From positions 27,716 through 91,715 of the forward strand of contig NZ_JAIETD010000027.1 of NCBI RefSeq assembly GCF_019745455.1: a stretch of 64,000 bases of DNA, in the 5' to 3' direction. A program made the position numbers and the translations under genes. The notes under the pieces were generated by a model, which saw nothing but the letters and a program-made list of their open reading frames with translations, did not search any database and was not told the DNA's origin. Below, in pieces: positions 31,858-39,875 of this stretch (position 1 is the first letter of the stretch; the number at the start of each line of letters is the position of its first letter). Source of the stretch: Methylobacterium sp. (lineage in GTDB: Bacteria > Pseudomonadota > Alphaproteobacteria > Rhizobiales > Beijerinckiaceae).

Positions 31858-34457
31858 GCGAGGCTGAATCGATGCACGGCACACTTCCCCGGGCTTTACC
31901 GGCCAATCTGCCGGCCCGGGCGAGCCGCCTGCCGCTCACCCTGCGTCTCGCGCTGCGCGAGCTGCGTGGCGGCCTTTCGGGCTTTGCCGTCTTCCTCGCC
32001 TGCATTGCCCTTGGCGTCGCCGCCATCGCCGGCGTCGCCTCGATCGCGGGCTCGCTCACGGACGGGCTCGGGCGCGAGGGCCGTCGCATCCTCGGTGGCG
32101 ACCTCACCTACAGCCTCATCAACCGATCGGCGACGCCGTCCGAACGCGCCGCGCTCGATGCCCAGGGTCGCGTCTCGGTGGTCACCACCCTGCGTGCAAT
32201 GGCGCTGGCAGGCGACAACGGTGCTGCCCTGGTCGAGCTCAAGGCGGTCGGCGCCGATTACCCGGCCGTGGGAGACCTTATCACCGATCCGGCGGGGCCT
32301 CTGTCCGAATGGCTTGAGAAGAAAGACGACGCCTACGGCGCCGTAGTCGATCCGCTCCTTCTGACCCGCCTCGACCTCAAGATCGGCGACAGGATCACCA
32401 TCGCGGGTCAGGCCATCGCGATCCGCGGGACGCTGGTGTCGGAGCCCGACAAGATCGCCAACGGCATCGGCTTCGGTCCGCGGGTGATGATCTCGCAGGC
32501 CGCCCTCGATGCGACAGGGTTGATCCAGCCGGGCAGCCTCAACCGTTTCAGCTACCGCCTCCAGCTTCCCGCCGCGAGCGACGCGGAGGTGCTGCGCGCT
32601 GCCGAGACGATCGGAAAAGTCGCCCCCGATGCCGGCTGGGAGATGCGCTCTCGCGCCAATGCCGATCCGCGCTTTGCCAAGAGCATCGAACGGTTCACCC
32701 AGTTCCTGACCCTCGTCGGCCTCACCGCCCTGATCGTCGGCGGCGTCGGCGTCGCCAATGCCGTTCATGCCTTCGTCGAACGCAAGCGCGGCTCGATCGC
32801 AACGCTGAAGAGCGTCGGCGCGCCCGGGGCGCAGGTCGTCTCGTTGTATTTGACCCAGGTGATGCTGATCGCCGCGATCGGGACCGGGATCGGCCTCGTC
32901 ATCGGCGCCGGGCTGCCCTTCCTCCTCGACGCCCTGTTTCGCAACGACCTGCCGCTGCCGCTCAATCCGACGCTGTCGCCAGGCGAGCTCGGGCTCGCCG
33001 CTGCCTACGGGCTCCTCACCGCCCTGGCTTTCGCGATCGTACCCCTTGGGCGGGCACACGACGTTCCGGTGTCTGGCCTGTTCCGTGACGTGGTCGACCC
33101 GAACGGCGCTGGAACCCGGCTGCGCTACCGCCTGATCCTCGCCGGTGCGATCGGTGCCCTCGTGGTCCTGTCGGTGGCCACGGCCTTCGACAGGCGTGTA
33201 GCACTCATCTTCATTGCGGCGGCGGGCCTCGCCTTCGGACTGCTTCGTCTCGTCGCGATCGGCGTGATGGCGGGAGCCAGACGCCTGCCGCGCCCGCGCC
33301 TCGCAGCGCCCAGGATGGCGCTCGCCAACCTGCACCGGCCCGGCGCCCTGACCCCTGCGATCGTGCTCTCCCTCGGGCTCGGCGTGACCCTGCTGGTGAC
33401 CTTGAGCCTCATCGACGTGAGCGTGCGCCGGACGCTGACGAGTTCCCTTCCGGCGCGAGCACCGAACCTGTTCTTCCTCGATATTCCCGCCACCGAGGCC
33501 GATGCCTTTCACGATGCGCTCGGCAAGCTGGCGCCCGGCGCCAAGATCGAGCGCGTGCCGATGATGCGCGGCCGGATCACGGCTTTGAACGGCGTGCCGG
33601 CTGGCGAGATCAAGGCACCAGAGGACGCAACCTGGGTTCTCGATGGGGATCGCGGCATCACCTACGCGGCCGACCTGCCCGAGGGATCCAGTCTGGTCGC
33701 CGGCAAGTGGTGGGACGAGGAGACGGGCAAAACGCCTCTCGTCTCCTTCGACGCCGAACTTGCCGGCCGCCTCAAGCTGTCCATCGGCGACACGGTGACG
33801 GTCAACGTGCTCGGCCGGAACCTCACCACCACCATCGCGAACTTCCGCAAGGTCGAGTGGCGCAACCTCGGCATCAACTTCGTCATGGTATTCTCGCCCG
33901 GCACGTTCCGCGGCGCGCCCCATTCCGACCTCGCGACGTTGACGCTGTCAGGTGGGCCCGACGCGAAGGCGGAGGCGATGATCCTCCGGGACGTCGCCCG
34001 CGGCTTCCCGTCGGTGACGAGCGTGCGCGTCAAGGATGCACTCGACGCCGTCAATGATATCGTCGGCAAGCTCGTGTTGGCGATCCGCGGCGCCAGTGCG
34101 GTCGCGGTGATCGCGAGCCTGTTCGTGCTGGCGGGTGCCATCGCGGCCGGGCACCGGGCGAGGCTCTACGATGCCGTCGTGCTGAAGACGCTCGGCGCGA
34201 CCCGCTGGCGGCTGCTGCTTGCCTATGCCCTCGAATACGGCGCGGTCGGCCTCGTCACAGCCCTGTTCGGGCTCCTGGCGGGCTCCCTGGCGAGTTGGGT
34301 GATCGTCACGCAGGTCATGCGGCTCGAATTCGCCCTCGACCTCTCAGGGGCGCTAGTCGCGGCCGGGCTGGCGGTGGTCTTCGCCGTGGTCCTCGGGCTC
34401 GCCGGCACTTGGCGCATCCTCGGCCAGAAGCCGGCAGCCTATCTCCGGCAGTTCTGA
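31854..34457 (+). CDS. FtsX-family ABC permease (YbbP type)
   Basis: An 867-residue permease. One helix near residue 45 precedes a large periplasmic domain; two FtsX domains follow (helices near 280-400 and 745-850) with extra helices in the middle, the ten-helix YbbP layout. With the adjacent ATPase it probably forms a mechanotransmission or envelope-lipid/protein release complex; the substrate is unknown. GTG start coupled to the ATPase. It converges on the diguanylate cyclase gene. Confidence 0.92.
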   Translation: MSEAESMHGTLPRALPANLPARASRLPLTLRLALRELRGGLSGFAVFLACIALGVAAIAGVASIAGSLTDGLGREGRRILGGDLTYSLINRSATPSERAALDAQGRVSVVTTLRAMALAGDNGAALVELKAVGADYPAVGDLITDPAGPLSEWLEKKDDAYGAVVDPLLLTRLDLKIGDRITIAGQAIAIRGTLVSEPDKIANGIGFGPRVMISQAALDATGLIQPGSLNRFSYRLQLPAASDAEVLRAAETIGKVAPDAGWEMRSRANADPRFAKSIERFTQFLTLVGLTALIVGGVGVANAVHAFVERKRGSIATLKSVGAPGAQVVSLYLTQVMLIAAIGTGIGLVIGAGLPFLLDALFRNDLPLPLNPTLSPGELGLAAAYGLLTALAFAIVPLGRAHDVPVSGLFRDVVDPNGAGTRLRYRLILAGAIGALVVLSVATAFDRRVALIFIAAAGLAFGLLRLVAIGVMAGARRLPRPRLAAPRMALANLHRPGALTPAIVLSLGLGVTLLVTLSLIDVSVRRTLTSSLPARAPNLFFLDIPATEADAFHDALGKLAPGAKIERVPMMRGRITALNGVPAGEIKAPEDATWVLDGDRGITYAADLPEGSSLVAGKWWDEETGKTPLVSFDAELAGRLKLSIGDTVTVNVLGRNLTTTIANFRKVEWRNLGINFVMVFSPGTFRGAPHSDLATLTLSGGPDAKAEAMILRDVARGFPSVTSVRVKDALDAVNDIVGKLVLAIRGASAVAVIASLFVLAGAIAAGHRARLYDAVVLKTLGATRWRLLLAYALEYGAVGLVTALFGLLAGSLASWVIVTQVMRLEFALDLSGALVAAGLAVVFAVVLGLAGTWRILGQKPAAYLRQF

Positions 34458-34477
34458 GGCGCAGGAAGCCCTCTGGG

Positions 34478-36205
34478 CTATTCGGCGGCCTGGAGGACCG
34501 GGGCCGCCGACACCAGGACCGGATTCTTGCCGCCGTTCTGCCCCGATCGTTGCGGCGCGGTGGCGACGCAGTTCCGGCCAGCCTGCTTCGCCTTGTACAG
34601 GGCGGCGTCGGCAGCGCGCACCAGATCGATGCTGCCGTTGGAGGTGGTCGGGCTGCAGGCGACGCCGAACGAGGCCGAGACGGCCGCGCCGTGCTGACCC
34701 GACAGGGCCTCGATCCGCTGCCGGATGGCCTCGGCCTTCTCGGCTCCCTTGTCGAGGTCGCAATCGGGCAGGAGGACGATCATCTCCTCGCCGCCGTATC
34801 GGCAGGCGACATCTGTCTCTCTGAGCGCCCCGACCACCGCGGCGGCGGCTTCCCGCAGAACGGCATCGCCCGTTGCATGACCATGCTCGTCGTTCAGCCG
34901 CTTGAAGTGATCGAGGTCGATCATGATCACCGAGAACTTGCGGTTCTCACGCTCGGCGAGACGGACGAAGCGCTCGAGGCTGTCCTCCATGTAGCGGCGA
35001 TTGTAGAGCCCGGTGAGCGGGTCGCGCAGGGCCTGGCTGCGGAGCTTCTCGCGCAGGGCGATGTTGGCGAGGGCCAGCGACATCCCGTCGGCCAGCGCCG
35101 ATCCGAGCGGCAGGATGCCGTCGAGGCGTGCCTCCGGGGCTAGGCCGGTGGCGAAGATCTGCAGAAGCCCGAGGATCTCGCCCCTTGCGATCATCGGGAT
35201 TTCAAGGACGGCGCTGCCGGAAACGTGATGCTCGCAGCACAGACCCTTGGCGTCGGCGCGGTTGGTATGCGGTTTCCCGCGCTTGAGCGCCCAGCATTGG
35301 GTCGGCGCGATGAGTTCGGGCAGTGCCCGGCCGTCGGGAACTTCCCAGGAGGTCGACAGGGTCAGGCGGTCGCGTGAGTTGTTGAAGACGTAGAGGGCGC
35401 CGCCGAACCCGGGGATCAGTTCGTCGGCGGTGGCTTTGAGGACGGCGTTGGCGTCGAGAATGTCGGCCGCGCTCTGGAGCATGTCGGTCATCTCGAACAG
35501 CCGGGTGACCTGGCGGCGCGAGGCGGTCGCCTCGGTCATTGCGAGGGCACGGCCTTTGGCGTCCGCCGCGGCCGACCAGAAAGCGAACAGCATCACGCCG
35601 CCGAACAGCACGACCAGGAGCGGCACCACCGCCTTCCCGATCTCGACGCGATGCTCGTAAATCGGAAACTGCGCGTTCCAACTGACCAAGTAGGCATCGA
35701 TCGCTTGGCGCAGCCGTTCGACCGTGGGGCCGGTCTCCCGCGCAGCGAGCAGGGCGACGGCTTCGGATCGCTTGCCGCCATGGGCGAGAGCGATCGCCTG
35801 GTTCCAGGCGTCATGCAGCGAGGACAGGATCTTTCCGGCATCCGTCTCTCGCAACGCATCCGCGCGCAGGAACGGAGTGAGTTTGGCGATCTGGCTCTCG
35901 CGGCGGCTCTCCAGATTGTCGATCGACCGAGAGAAGGCACCGGAATCTCCGTACTGGTCGAGGACCACACGGTTGAGCACGAAGGCTTCGGCCTCCATCA
36001 GGTTGTCGAGCGTGATCCGCATCTGGCGGCCGCCTTCGCGCAGATCGATCAGTGTCTGCTGCTGGGCGCTTGTGAAGAAGAAACCCGCGAGCACCATCGC
36101 CATCATCAGGAGGACGAGACCGCCCTGAAGGATCAAGCTCCGCTGCAGCTTGACGCCGCGACTCGTCGCAGCGGCTTGCGTTGCAACCTCGATCATCCCG
36201 TTCAT
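34478..36205 (-). CDS. Membrane-bound GAF-GGDEF diguanylate cyclase
   Basis: A 575-residue protein. TM1 (about 25-46) and TM2 (about 193-213) flank a helical periplasmic sensor of about 145 residues. A GAF-like domain follows (about 245-385), with a CCEHH cluster that could bind metal, then a GGDEF domain reading GGEEM, which is an active variant. An RETD I-site lies five residues before it, so product inhibition by c-di-GMP is expected. It opposes the EAL protein of this window in function. A GGGCTTAAG element lies 58 bp before the start. Confidence 0.93.
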   Translation of the reverse strand: MNGMIEVATQAAATSRGVKLQRSLILQGGLVLLMMAMVLAGFFFTSAQQQTLIDLREGGRQMRITLDNLMEAEAFVLNRVVLDQYGDSGAFSRSIDNLESRRESQIAKLTPFLRADALRETDAGKILSSLHDAWNQAIALAHGGKRSEAVALLAARETGPTVERLRQAIDAYLVSWNAQFPIYEHRVEIGKAVVPLLVVLFGGVMLFAFWSAAADAKGRALAMTEATASRRQVTRLFEMTDMLQSAADILDANAVLKATADELIPGFGGALYVFNNSRDRLTLSTSWEVPDGRALPELIAPTQCWALKRGKPHTNRADAKGLCCEHHVSGSAVLEIPMIARGEILGLLQIFATGLAPEARLDGILPLGSALADGMSLALANIALREKLRSQALRDPLTGLYNRRYMEDSLERFVRLAERENRKFSVIMIDLDHFKRLNDEHGHATGDAVLREAAAAVVGALRETDVACRYGGEEMIVLLPDCDLDKGAEKAEAIRQRIEALSGQHGAAVSASFGVACSPTTSNGSIDLVRAADAALYKAKQAGRNCVATAPQRSGQNGGKNPVLVSAAPVLQAAE

Positions 36206-36523
36206 GGTCGCGCACCACCAAGTCTCTGAAACGAAGAGACCAGGCGAAAATCATCTCGAAACTCTTAAGCCCTATGCTTAATGGAGGGAGAATAGTTCGA
36301 CAAAGCAACGCGAAGATCAAGCACCGGGACAGGCCGAGCGTTTCCTGGTCGATTGTCTTGCCTTGAACCTCGAACGCGCAGTGCCCGAGACAACGTCTCA
36401 AACTTCGCGCGCGCTGTTTTTAATCCCGCCCGGACCGAATAAAAATTGCGACAATCGGCGCTGCAATTACTTGGCAGGAATCGCGCAGGCCTCTTGTGCC
36501 GCGCCGCATCACGGAACATATCT
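36206..36523. other. Divergent intergenic region between the GGDEF and BI-1 genes
   Basis: About 320 bases between divergent genes. It carries a GGGCTTAAG element for the cyclase gene, TTAA sites nine bases apart near 36266, and a possible CTTGTG/TATCTA promoter pair near 36493-36523 for the BI-1 gene. No ORF or RNA gene is evident in this part. Confidence 0.35.
36264..36272 (-). promoter_or_regulatory. GGGCTTAAG element before the diguanylate cyclase gene
   Basis: Read toward the gene, AGGGCTTAAGAGTT shares its core with the GCTTAAGCC elements of the chemoreceptors and EAL gene. It lies 58 bp from the start codon; a second TTAA is nine bases away. Weaker match than the others. Confidence 0.3.
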
Positions 36524-36613
36524 AGCGGCGAGGCGCTCCGTGGCGCCAGAGGCGGTGTGCGTGAGCCTCGGTTCGAAAATCACACGCTGAGAGAGTTTCC
36601 AAAGGAATCTCCC
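36524..36613 (+). promoter_or_regulatory. Structured 5' leader of the BI-1 family gene
   Basis: The 90 bases before the ATG can form CGAGGC (36529-36534) with GCCTCG (36565-36570), a GGCGC/GCGCC hairpin inside it, and an alternative GCGTG/CACGC pairing (36559-36563 with 36583-36587). These are mutually exclusive in part, as in cis-regulatory RNAs. A ybhL leader motif is known upstream of BI-1-type genes in Rhizobiales; whether this is that motif cannot be told by eye. Confidence 0.35.
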
Positions 36614-37381
36614 ATGGCATTCGACAACAGCCCCTTCCGGTACGGAAGCCAGCAGGCTGGTTATGCCGGCACCCAGGTCGATGTCGACCAGGGCCTGCGC
36701 GCCTTCATGCTCGGCGTCTACAACAACATGGTCGTCGGCCTCGGCATCTCCGGTCTGGTCGCGCTGGGCCTCAACATGGCCGCGACGGCTCAGACGACGA
36801 CGGGTAAGATCGCCCTGACCCCGTTTGGCCAGATGCTCTACACCAGCCCGCTGAAGTGGGTGCTGATGCTGGCCCCGCTCGCCTTCATCTTCTTCTTCAC
36901 CTTCCGGATGGAGAGGATGTCGGCGGCCTCGGCGCGGACGATGTTTTTCGTCTTCGCGGCGGTGATGGGCGCATCCATGTCCACCCTGCTGCTCGTCTTC
37001 ACGGGCGCCAGCGTGGTGCGGGTGTTCTTCATCACGGCGGCGACGTTCGGCGGCCTGAGCCTCTACGGCTACACGACGAAGCGTAGCCTGTCGGGCATGG
37101 GCTCGTTCCTGGTCATGGGTTTGATCGGTCTGATCATTGCCTCGCTGGTGAACATCTTTCTGGCTTCTAGCGCACTTCAGTTCGCGATCTCGGTGATCGG
37201 CGTCCTGATTTTCGCAGGTCTCACGGCCTACGACACGCAGAAGCTGAAGGAGATGTTCCTCTACAGCGGCGCCGATGCGGAAGGCGCGGCCAAGCTCTCG
37301 GTGAACGGTGCTCTGACGCTCTATCTGGACTTCATCAACATGTTCCAGATGCTGCTCTCGCTGCTCGGCGACCGCCGCTAA
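36614..37381 (+). CDS. Bax inhibitor-1 / YccA-YbhL family membrane protein
   Basis: A 255-residue protein with seven hydrophobic helices of the BI-1 (TMBIM) family, including the late AYDTQKLKEM signature and the C-terminal LYLDFINMFQMLLSLLG, where acidic residues form the calcium/proton site in homologues. Bacterial members are thought to be pH-sensitive calcium leak channels or FtsH-interacting proteins. The ATG at 36614 has AAGGA about ten bases upstream. A strong terminator follows. Confidence 0.93.
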   Translation: MAFDNSPFRYGSQQAGYAGTQVDVDQGLRAFMLGVYNNMVVGLGISGLVALGLNMAATAQTTTGKIALTPFGQMLYTSPLKWVLMLAPLAFIFFFTFRMERMSAASARTMFFVFAAVMGASMSTLLLVFTGASVVRVFFITAATFGGLSLYGYTTKRSLSGMGSFLVMGLIGLIIASLVNIFLASSALQFAISVIGVLIFAGLTAYDTQKLKEMFLYSGADAEGAAKLSVNGALTLYLDFINMFQMLLSLLGDRR

Positions 37382-37405
37382 GCGCTGGCTACAGTATCGA
37401 CGAAG

Positions 37406-37438
37406 AGGCCCCGGCGGAAACGCCGGGGCCTTTTTTTG
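37406..37438 (+). terminator. Rho-independent terminator after the BI-1 gene
   Basis: A perfect stem of ten or more pairs (37407-37416 with 37421-37430) closes a GAAA tetraloop and is followed by seven or eight T. Confidence 0.93.
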
Positions 37439-37464
37439 TTCTCCAGGTCTGTCCGAGCTAACGG

Positions 37465-37839
37465 TCACACCGTGCGCAGAGGCTTTTCCAGCACGACCAG
37501 CACCCGCGCGAGGTCGTGCCCTCGTTTCATCACCAGGCCGGTGGCGGCGATCACCGCGTAGGCGCCCTGGCGGCGGGCGAGCTTGGGGTCCTTTTCGATA
37601 CGATAGAGCGGCATCTCGGAGCTGCGCCGATAGATCGAGAACACAGCCTTGTCGCGACGGAAATCGATGGCGTAATCGCGCCATTCGCCGTCGGCCACCT
37701 GGCGTCCATAGAGGTTGAAGATCGCCCTGAGCTCCTGGCGGTCGAAGGTGACCTGCGGCGCGGTTGAGGCGACGGGAAAGGGCACTACGATCCCGGCGCT
37801 TTCCGCGGGTCGATGCTCGGCGCCGGACCTCTCGCTCAT
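37465..37839 (-). CDS. DUF2794 family protein
   Basis: A 124-residue soluble protein with the conserved block FDRQELRAIFNLYG and a C-terminal region rich in basic residues. DUF2794 is widespread in alphaproteobacteria and uncharacterised. The ATG at 37839 has GGAG seven bases upstream; upstream in-frame sequence has no such site. It is convergent with the BI-1 gene and divergent from the candidate RNA at 38004. Confidence 0.85.
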   Translation of the reverse strand: MSERSGAEHRPAESAGIVVPFPVASTAPQVTFDRQELRAIFNLYGRQVADGEWRDYAIDFRRDKAVFSIYRRSSEMPLYRIEKDPKLARRQGAYAVIAATGLVMKRGHDLARVLVVLEKPLRTV

Positions 37840-38003
37840 CGTCACTCCATCGTCACGGACGCCATTGCGTCCTCGTTCACCGCGTGGCCGAACATGATGG
37901 GCTCGCGCCGAGTACCCCGCAAGGGTGACGCGCGGGAAACATCCGACCACGTTTTCGCCGCCTTCGCGCCCTCGACAGGCCTTCATGAGACGTCACATGT
38001 GTT
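37840..38003. other. Intergenic region left of the candidate RNA
   Basis: It holds the DUF2794 promoter region and a possible -35 TCGACA near 37972 with an ACATGT 17 bases later, which would start transcription close to 38004. Nothing else recognised. Confidence 0.3.
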
Positions 38004-38156
38004 GCGAAACCTCGTCGGTTCCGACGGCCGGATCGCGCCCCGATCTCTATGGTCCCCCAGCCTTTCGGGGAGCGCCCGGCCATTCGGCCCCGACATTCCA
38101 GAGGTTTCGAGACCCAAGGACTTCAGGCCGCCTCTTCGGAGTGCGGCCCTTTTTTC
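38004..38156 (+). ncRNA. Candidate structured RNA (small RNA or bluB leader)
   Basis: No ORF fits here, yet the plus strand has strong structure. A perfect nine-base closing stem (38005-38013 with 38101-38109) encloses a CGTCGG/CCGACG hairpin (38013-38026), a possible GGCCGG/CCGGCC stem (38026-38031 with 38076-38081) and a TCCCC/GGGGA hairpin near 38053-38071. An intrinsic terminator follows at 38125-38155. A weak promoter just upstream would start the RNA at its closing stem. The terminator lies 48 bases before bluB, so this is either a free small RNA of about 150 nt or a riboswitch-like attenuator. No B12-box sequence is visible. Confidence 0.5.
38125..38155 (+). terminator. Rho-independent terminator upstream of bluB
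   Basis: GGCCGC-CTC pairs with GAG-(T)-GCGGCC around a TTCG loop, with one bulged T, and runs into six T at 38150-38155. The T-run is on the plus strand only. No plus-strand protein gene lies upstream for it to end. Confidence 0.85.
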
Positions 38157-38202
38157 GTGATGAACCTCGCGCAGCGATGTCGAACGCCATTGTTTTTCGG
38201 CT

Positions 38203-38874
38203 ATGGAGGACGTCGGGAAGGAAATGCGCGGAACGATCGTGAGCAGCTTCGATGCCGGTTTCCGCGCGCGTTTGGGTGAGCTGTTCGCCTGGCGCCGCGA
38301 CGTGCGCCGTTTCCGGCCGGATCCAGTGGCCGAGGACGTCTTGCGCGCCTGCCTTGCCCTTGCGACGCTGAGCCCGTCGGTCGGCAACAGCCAGCCTTGG
38401 CGGTTCGTCCGTGTTGCCGATCCCGACCGTCGGGCTGCTGTCGTCGCGAGCTTCGAGCGCTGCAACGCCGAAGCCGCAGCGAACTACGCCGACGTGGAGC
38501 GCCGTCACGCCTACGAGCGCCTCAAGCTCGCGGGCCTGCGCGAAGCTCCGATCCATCTCGCGGTGTTCTGCGATACCGCGACGGAAGCCGGCCACGGGCT
38601 CGGCCGGGCGACGATGCCGGAGATGCTGCGCTACTCCGTCGTCTCAGCGGTTCAGACCTTCTGGCTCGCCGCGCGCGCCAACGGCCTCGGCGTCGGCTGG
38701 GTCTCGATCCTCGAACCGGAAGCGGTATGCACCTGCCTCGACCTGCCACCCACCTGGGAGCTCGTGGCCTATCTCTGCGTCGGCTATCCGCAGGAGGAGC
38801 ATCTGGACCCCGAGCTGATCCGTCATGGCTGGCAGGATCGGAGCGAGGTGGCCATGCGGCTGTTCGAACGCTGA
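38203..38874 (+). CDS. bluB: 5,6-dimethylbenzimidazole synthase
   Basis: A 223-residue nitroreductase-fold protein of the BluB branch: FAWRRDVRRFRPDPV near the N-terminus, LSPSVGNSQPWRFV, and the C-terminal VGWVSILEPEAV and VAYLCVGYP motifs. BluB cannibalises FMN to make the lower ligand of cobalamin. ATG codons at 38203 and 38224 are both possible starts. It follows a terminator-bearing leader, and no other cobalamin gene is adjacent. Confidence 0.92.
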   Translation: MEDVGKEMRGTIVSSFDAGFRARLGELFAWRRDVRRFRPDPVAEDVLRACLALATLSPSVGNSQPWRFVRVADPDRRAAVVASFERCNAEAAANYADVERRHAYERLKLAGLREAPIHLAVFCDTATEAGHGLGRATMPEMLRYSVVSAVQTFWLAARANGLGVGWVSILEPEAVCTCLDLPPTWELVAYLCVGYPQEEHLDPELIRHGWQDRSEVAMRLFER

Positions 38875-39054
38875 CCACCTGATGGTGAGGAGAGGCTTAC
38901 GGCAATCCCATGCCTTCTTCGGATCGCCACGGGGCCGCCTTTACCGCATCGCGCAAAAGCCTGCAGCGACACCATCCCAGTAGCCGGAACGTCAAGCCGA
39001 AGCTCGCCATTATCACTGCACTTGCGGTCACGCTTGTTGAGTGGAGTGATAGTG

Positions 39055-39570
39055 ATGGTCGGGCGCTCGGGATTTGGTGCTGTGGTAGCGGGAGCTTTGC
39101 TTTCCGGAACGCTCGTCTCGGCGCCGGTCCGGGCGCGTGAGGTCGTGATGTTCCCGGAGGCGGCCTCGGCGGGAACCGTCATCGTGAGGACCAGCGAGCG
39201 CCGGCTTTATCTGGTCAACGGTGACGGCACTGCCATTCGCTATCCGGTTGCCGTGGGCAGGCCCGGCAAGCAGTGGACCGGGGCCACGCGGATCGACGGA
39301 AAATATGTCGAGCCGGCCTGGTCGCCGCCGCGCGAGGTCAAGCGCGACAACCCCCGACTGCCCAACGTCATTGCTGGCGGCTCGCCCAGCAACCCGATGG
39401 GCGCGGCGGCGATGACCCTGGCCGGCGGCGAATACGCCATTCACGGCACGAACCGGCCGAATTCGGTCGGGACATACGCCTCCTATGGCTGCATCCGCAT
39501 GTACAATCAGGACGTCGTCGACCTGTTCGCCCGGGTCGACGTCGGAACGCAGGTCTACGTCACGCGCTGA
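39055..39570 (+). CDS. L,D-transpeptidase (YkuD domain), exported
   Basis: A 171-residue protein with a signal peptide ending near VRAREV and a YkuD domain whose active site reads HGTNRPNSVG with SYGCIRM, containing the catalytic Cys and His. It cross-links peptidoglycan by 3-3 bonds or attaches proteins to it. The ATG at 39055 has GGAG eight bases upstream. A paralogue with the same core lies at 54481-55158. Confidence 0.92.
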   Translation: MVGRSGFGAVVAGALLSGTLVSAPVRAREVVMFPEAASAGTVIVRTSERRLYLVNGDGTAIRYPVAVGRPGKQWTGATRIDGKYVEPAWSPPREVKRDNPRLPNVIAGGSPSNPMGAAAMTLAGGEYAIHGTNRPNSVGTYASYGCIRMYNQDVVDLFARVDVGTQVYVTR

Positions 39571-39582
39571 GCGCTGGCGGGT

Positions 39583-39801
39583 TCAGAAATCGACGGCGAT
39601 GCCCTTCACCTCCCAGTCCGTGTAGCGGACCGGCTCGAGGCCGCCGCGGCCCTGTTTCTCACGGGCCGACGCGATCTCGGCGGCGCGAGCGTCGATCTCG
39701 GCCCGGCGAGCAGACGCCTCCGCGAGAGCGCGCGCGGCGGCTGGCGTGAGCTTTCGCGGCTCGATCGTCGGCCGATCGTCGGGATTTGCGTCTTGCGTCA
39801 T
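39583..39801 (-). CDS. DUF1674 / SDHAF4-like protein
   Basis: A 72-residue protein. The C-terminal PVRYTDWEVKGIAVDF is the hallmark of DUF1674, related to the mitochondrial succinate dehydrogenase assembly factor 4. The N-terminal half is helical and basic. It may help flavinate or protect SdhA. The start is the ATG giving MTQDANPDDRP. It converges on the L,D-transpeptidase and is divergent from rsmB. Confidence 0.88.
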   Translation of the reverse strand: MTQDANPDDRPTIEPRKLTPAAARALAEASARRAEIDARAAEIASAREKQGRGGLEPVRYTDWEVKGIAVDF

Positions 39802-39875
39802 GGGGAACCTGTGTGGGAGGGCGTCGTGATCGGTGCCCGCCGCAATGCGGGCGTCTCTGATCCAAGGTGGCATTC

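Noticed and set aside
31896..33923. Minus-strand ORF of 675 codons opposite the FtsX permease
   Set aside because: Shadow frame; the permease frame shows clear membrane helices and is coupled to the ATPase gene.
37990..38202. Cobalamin riboswitch before bluB
   Set aside because: The region is structured, but I could not find the B12-box core expected for that class, so it is reported as an unclassified RNA instead.
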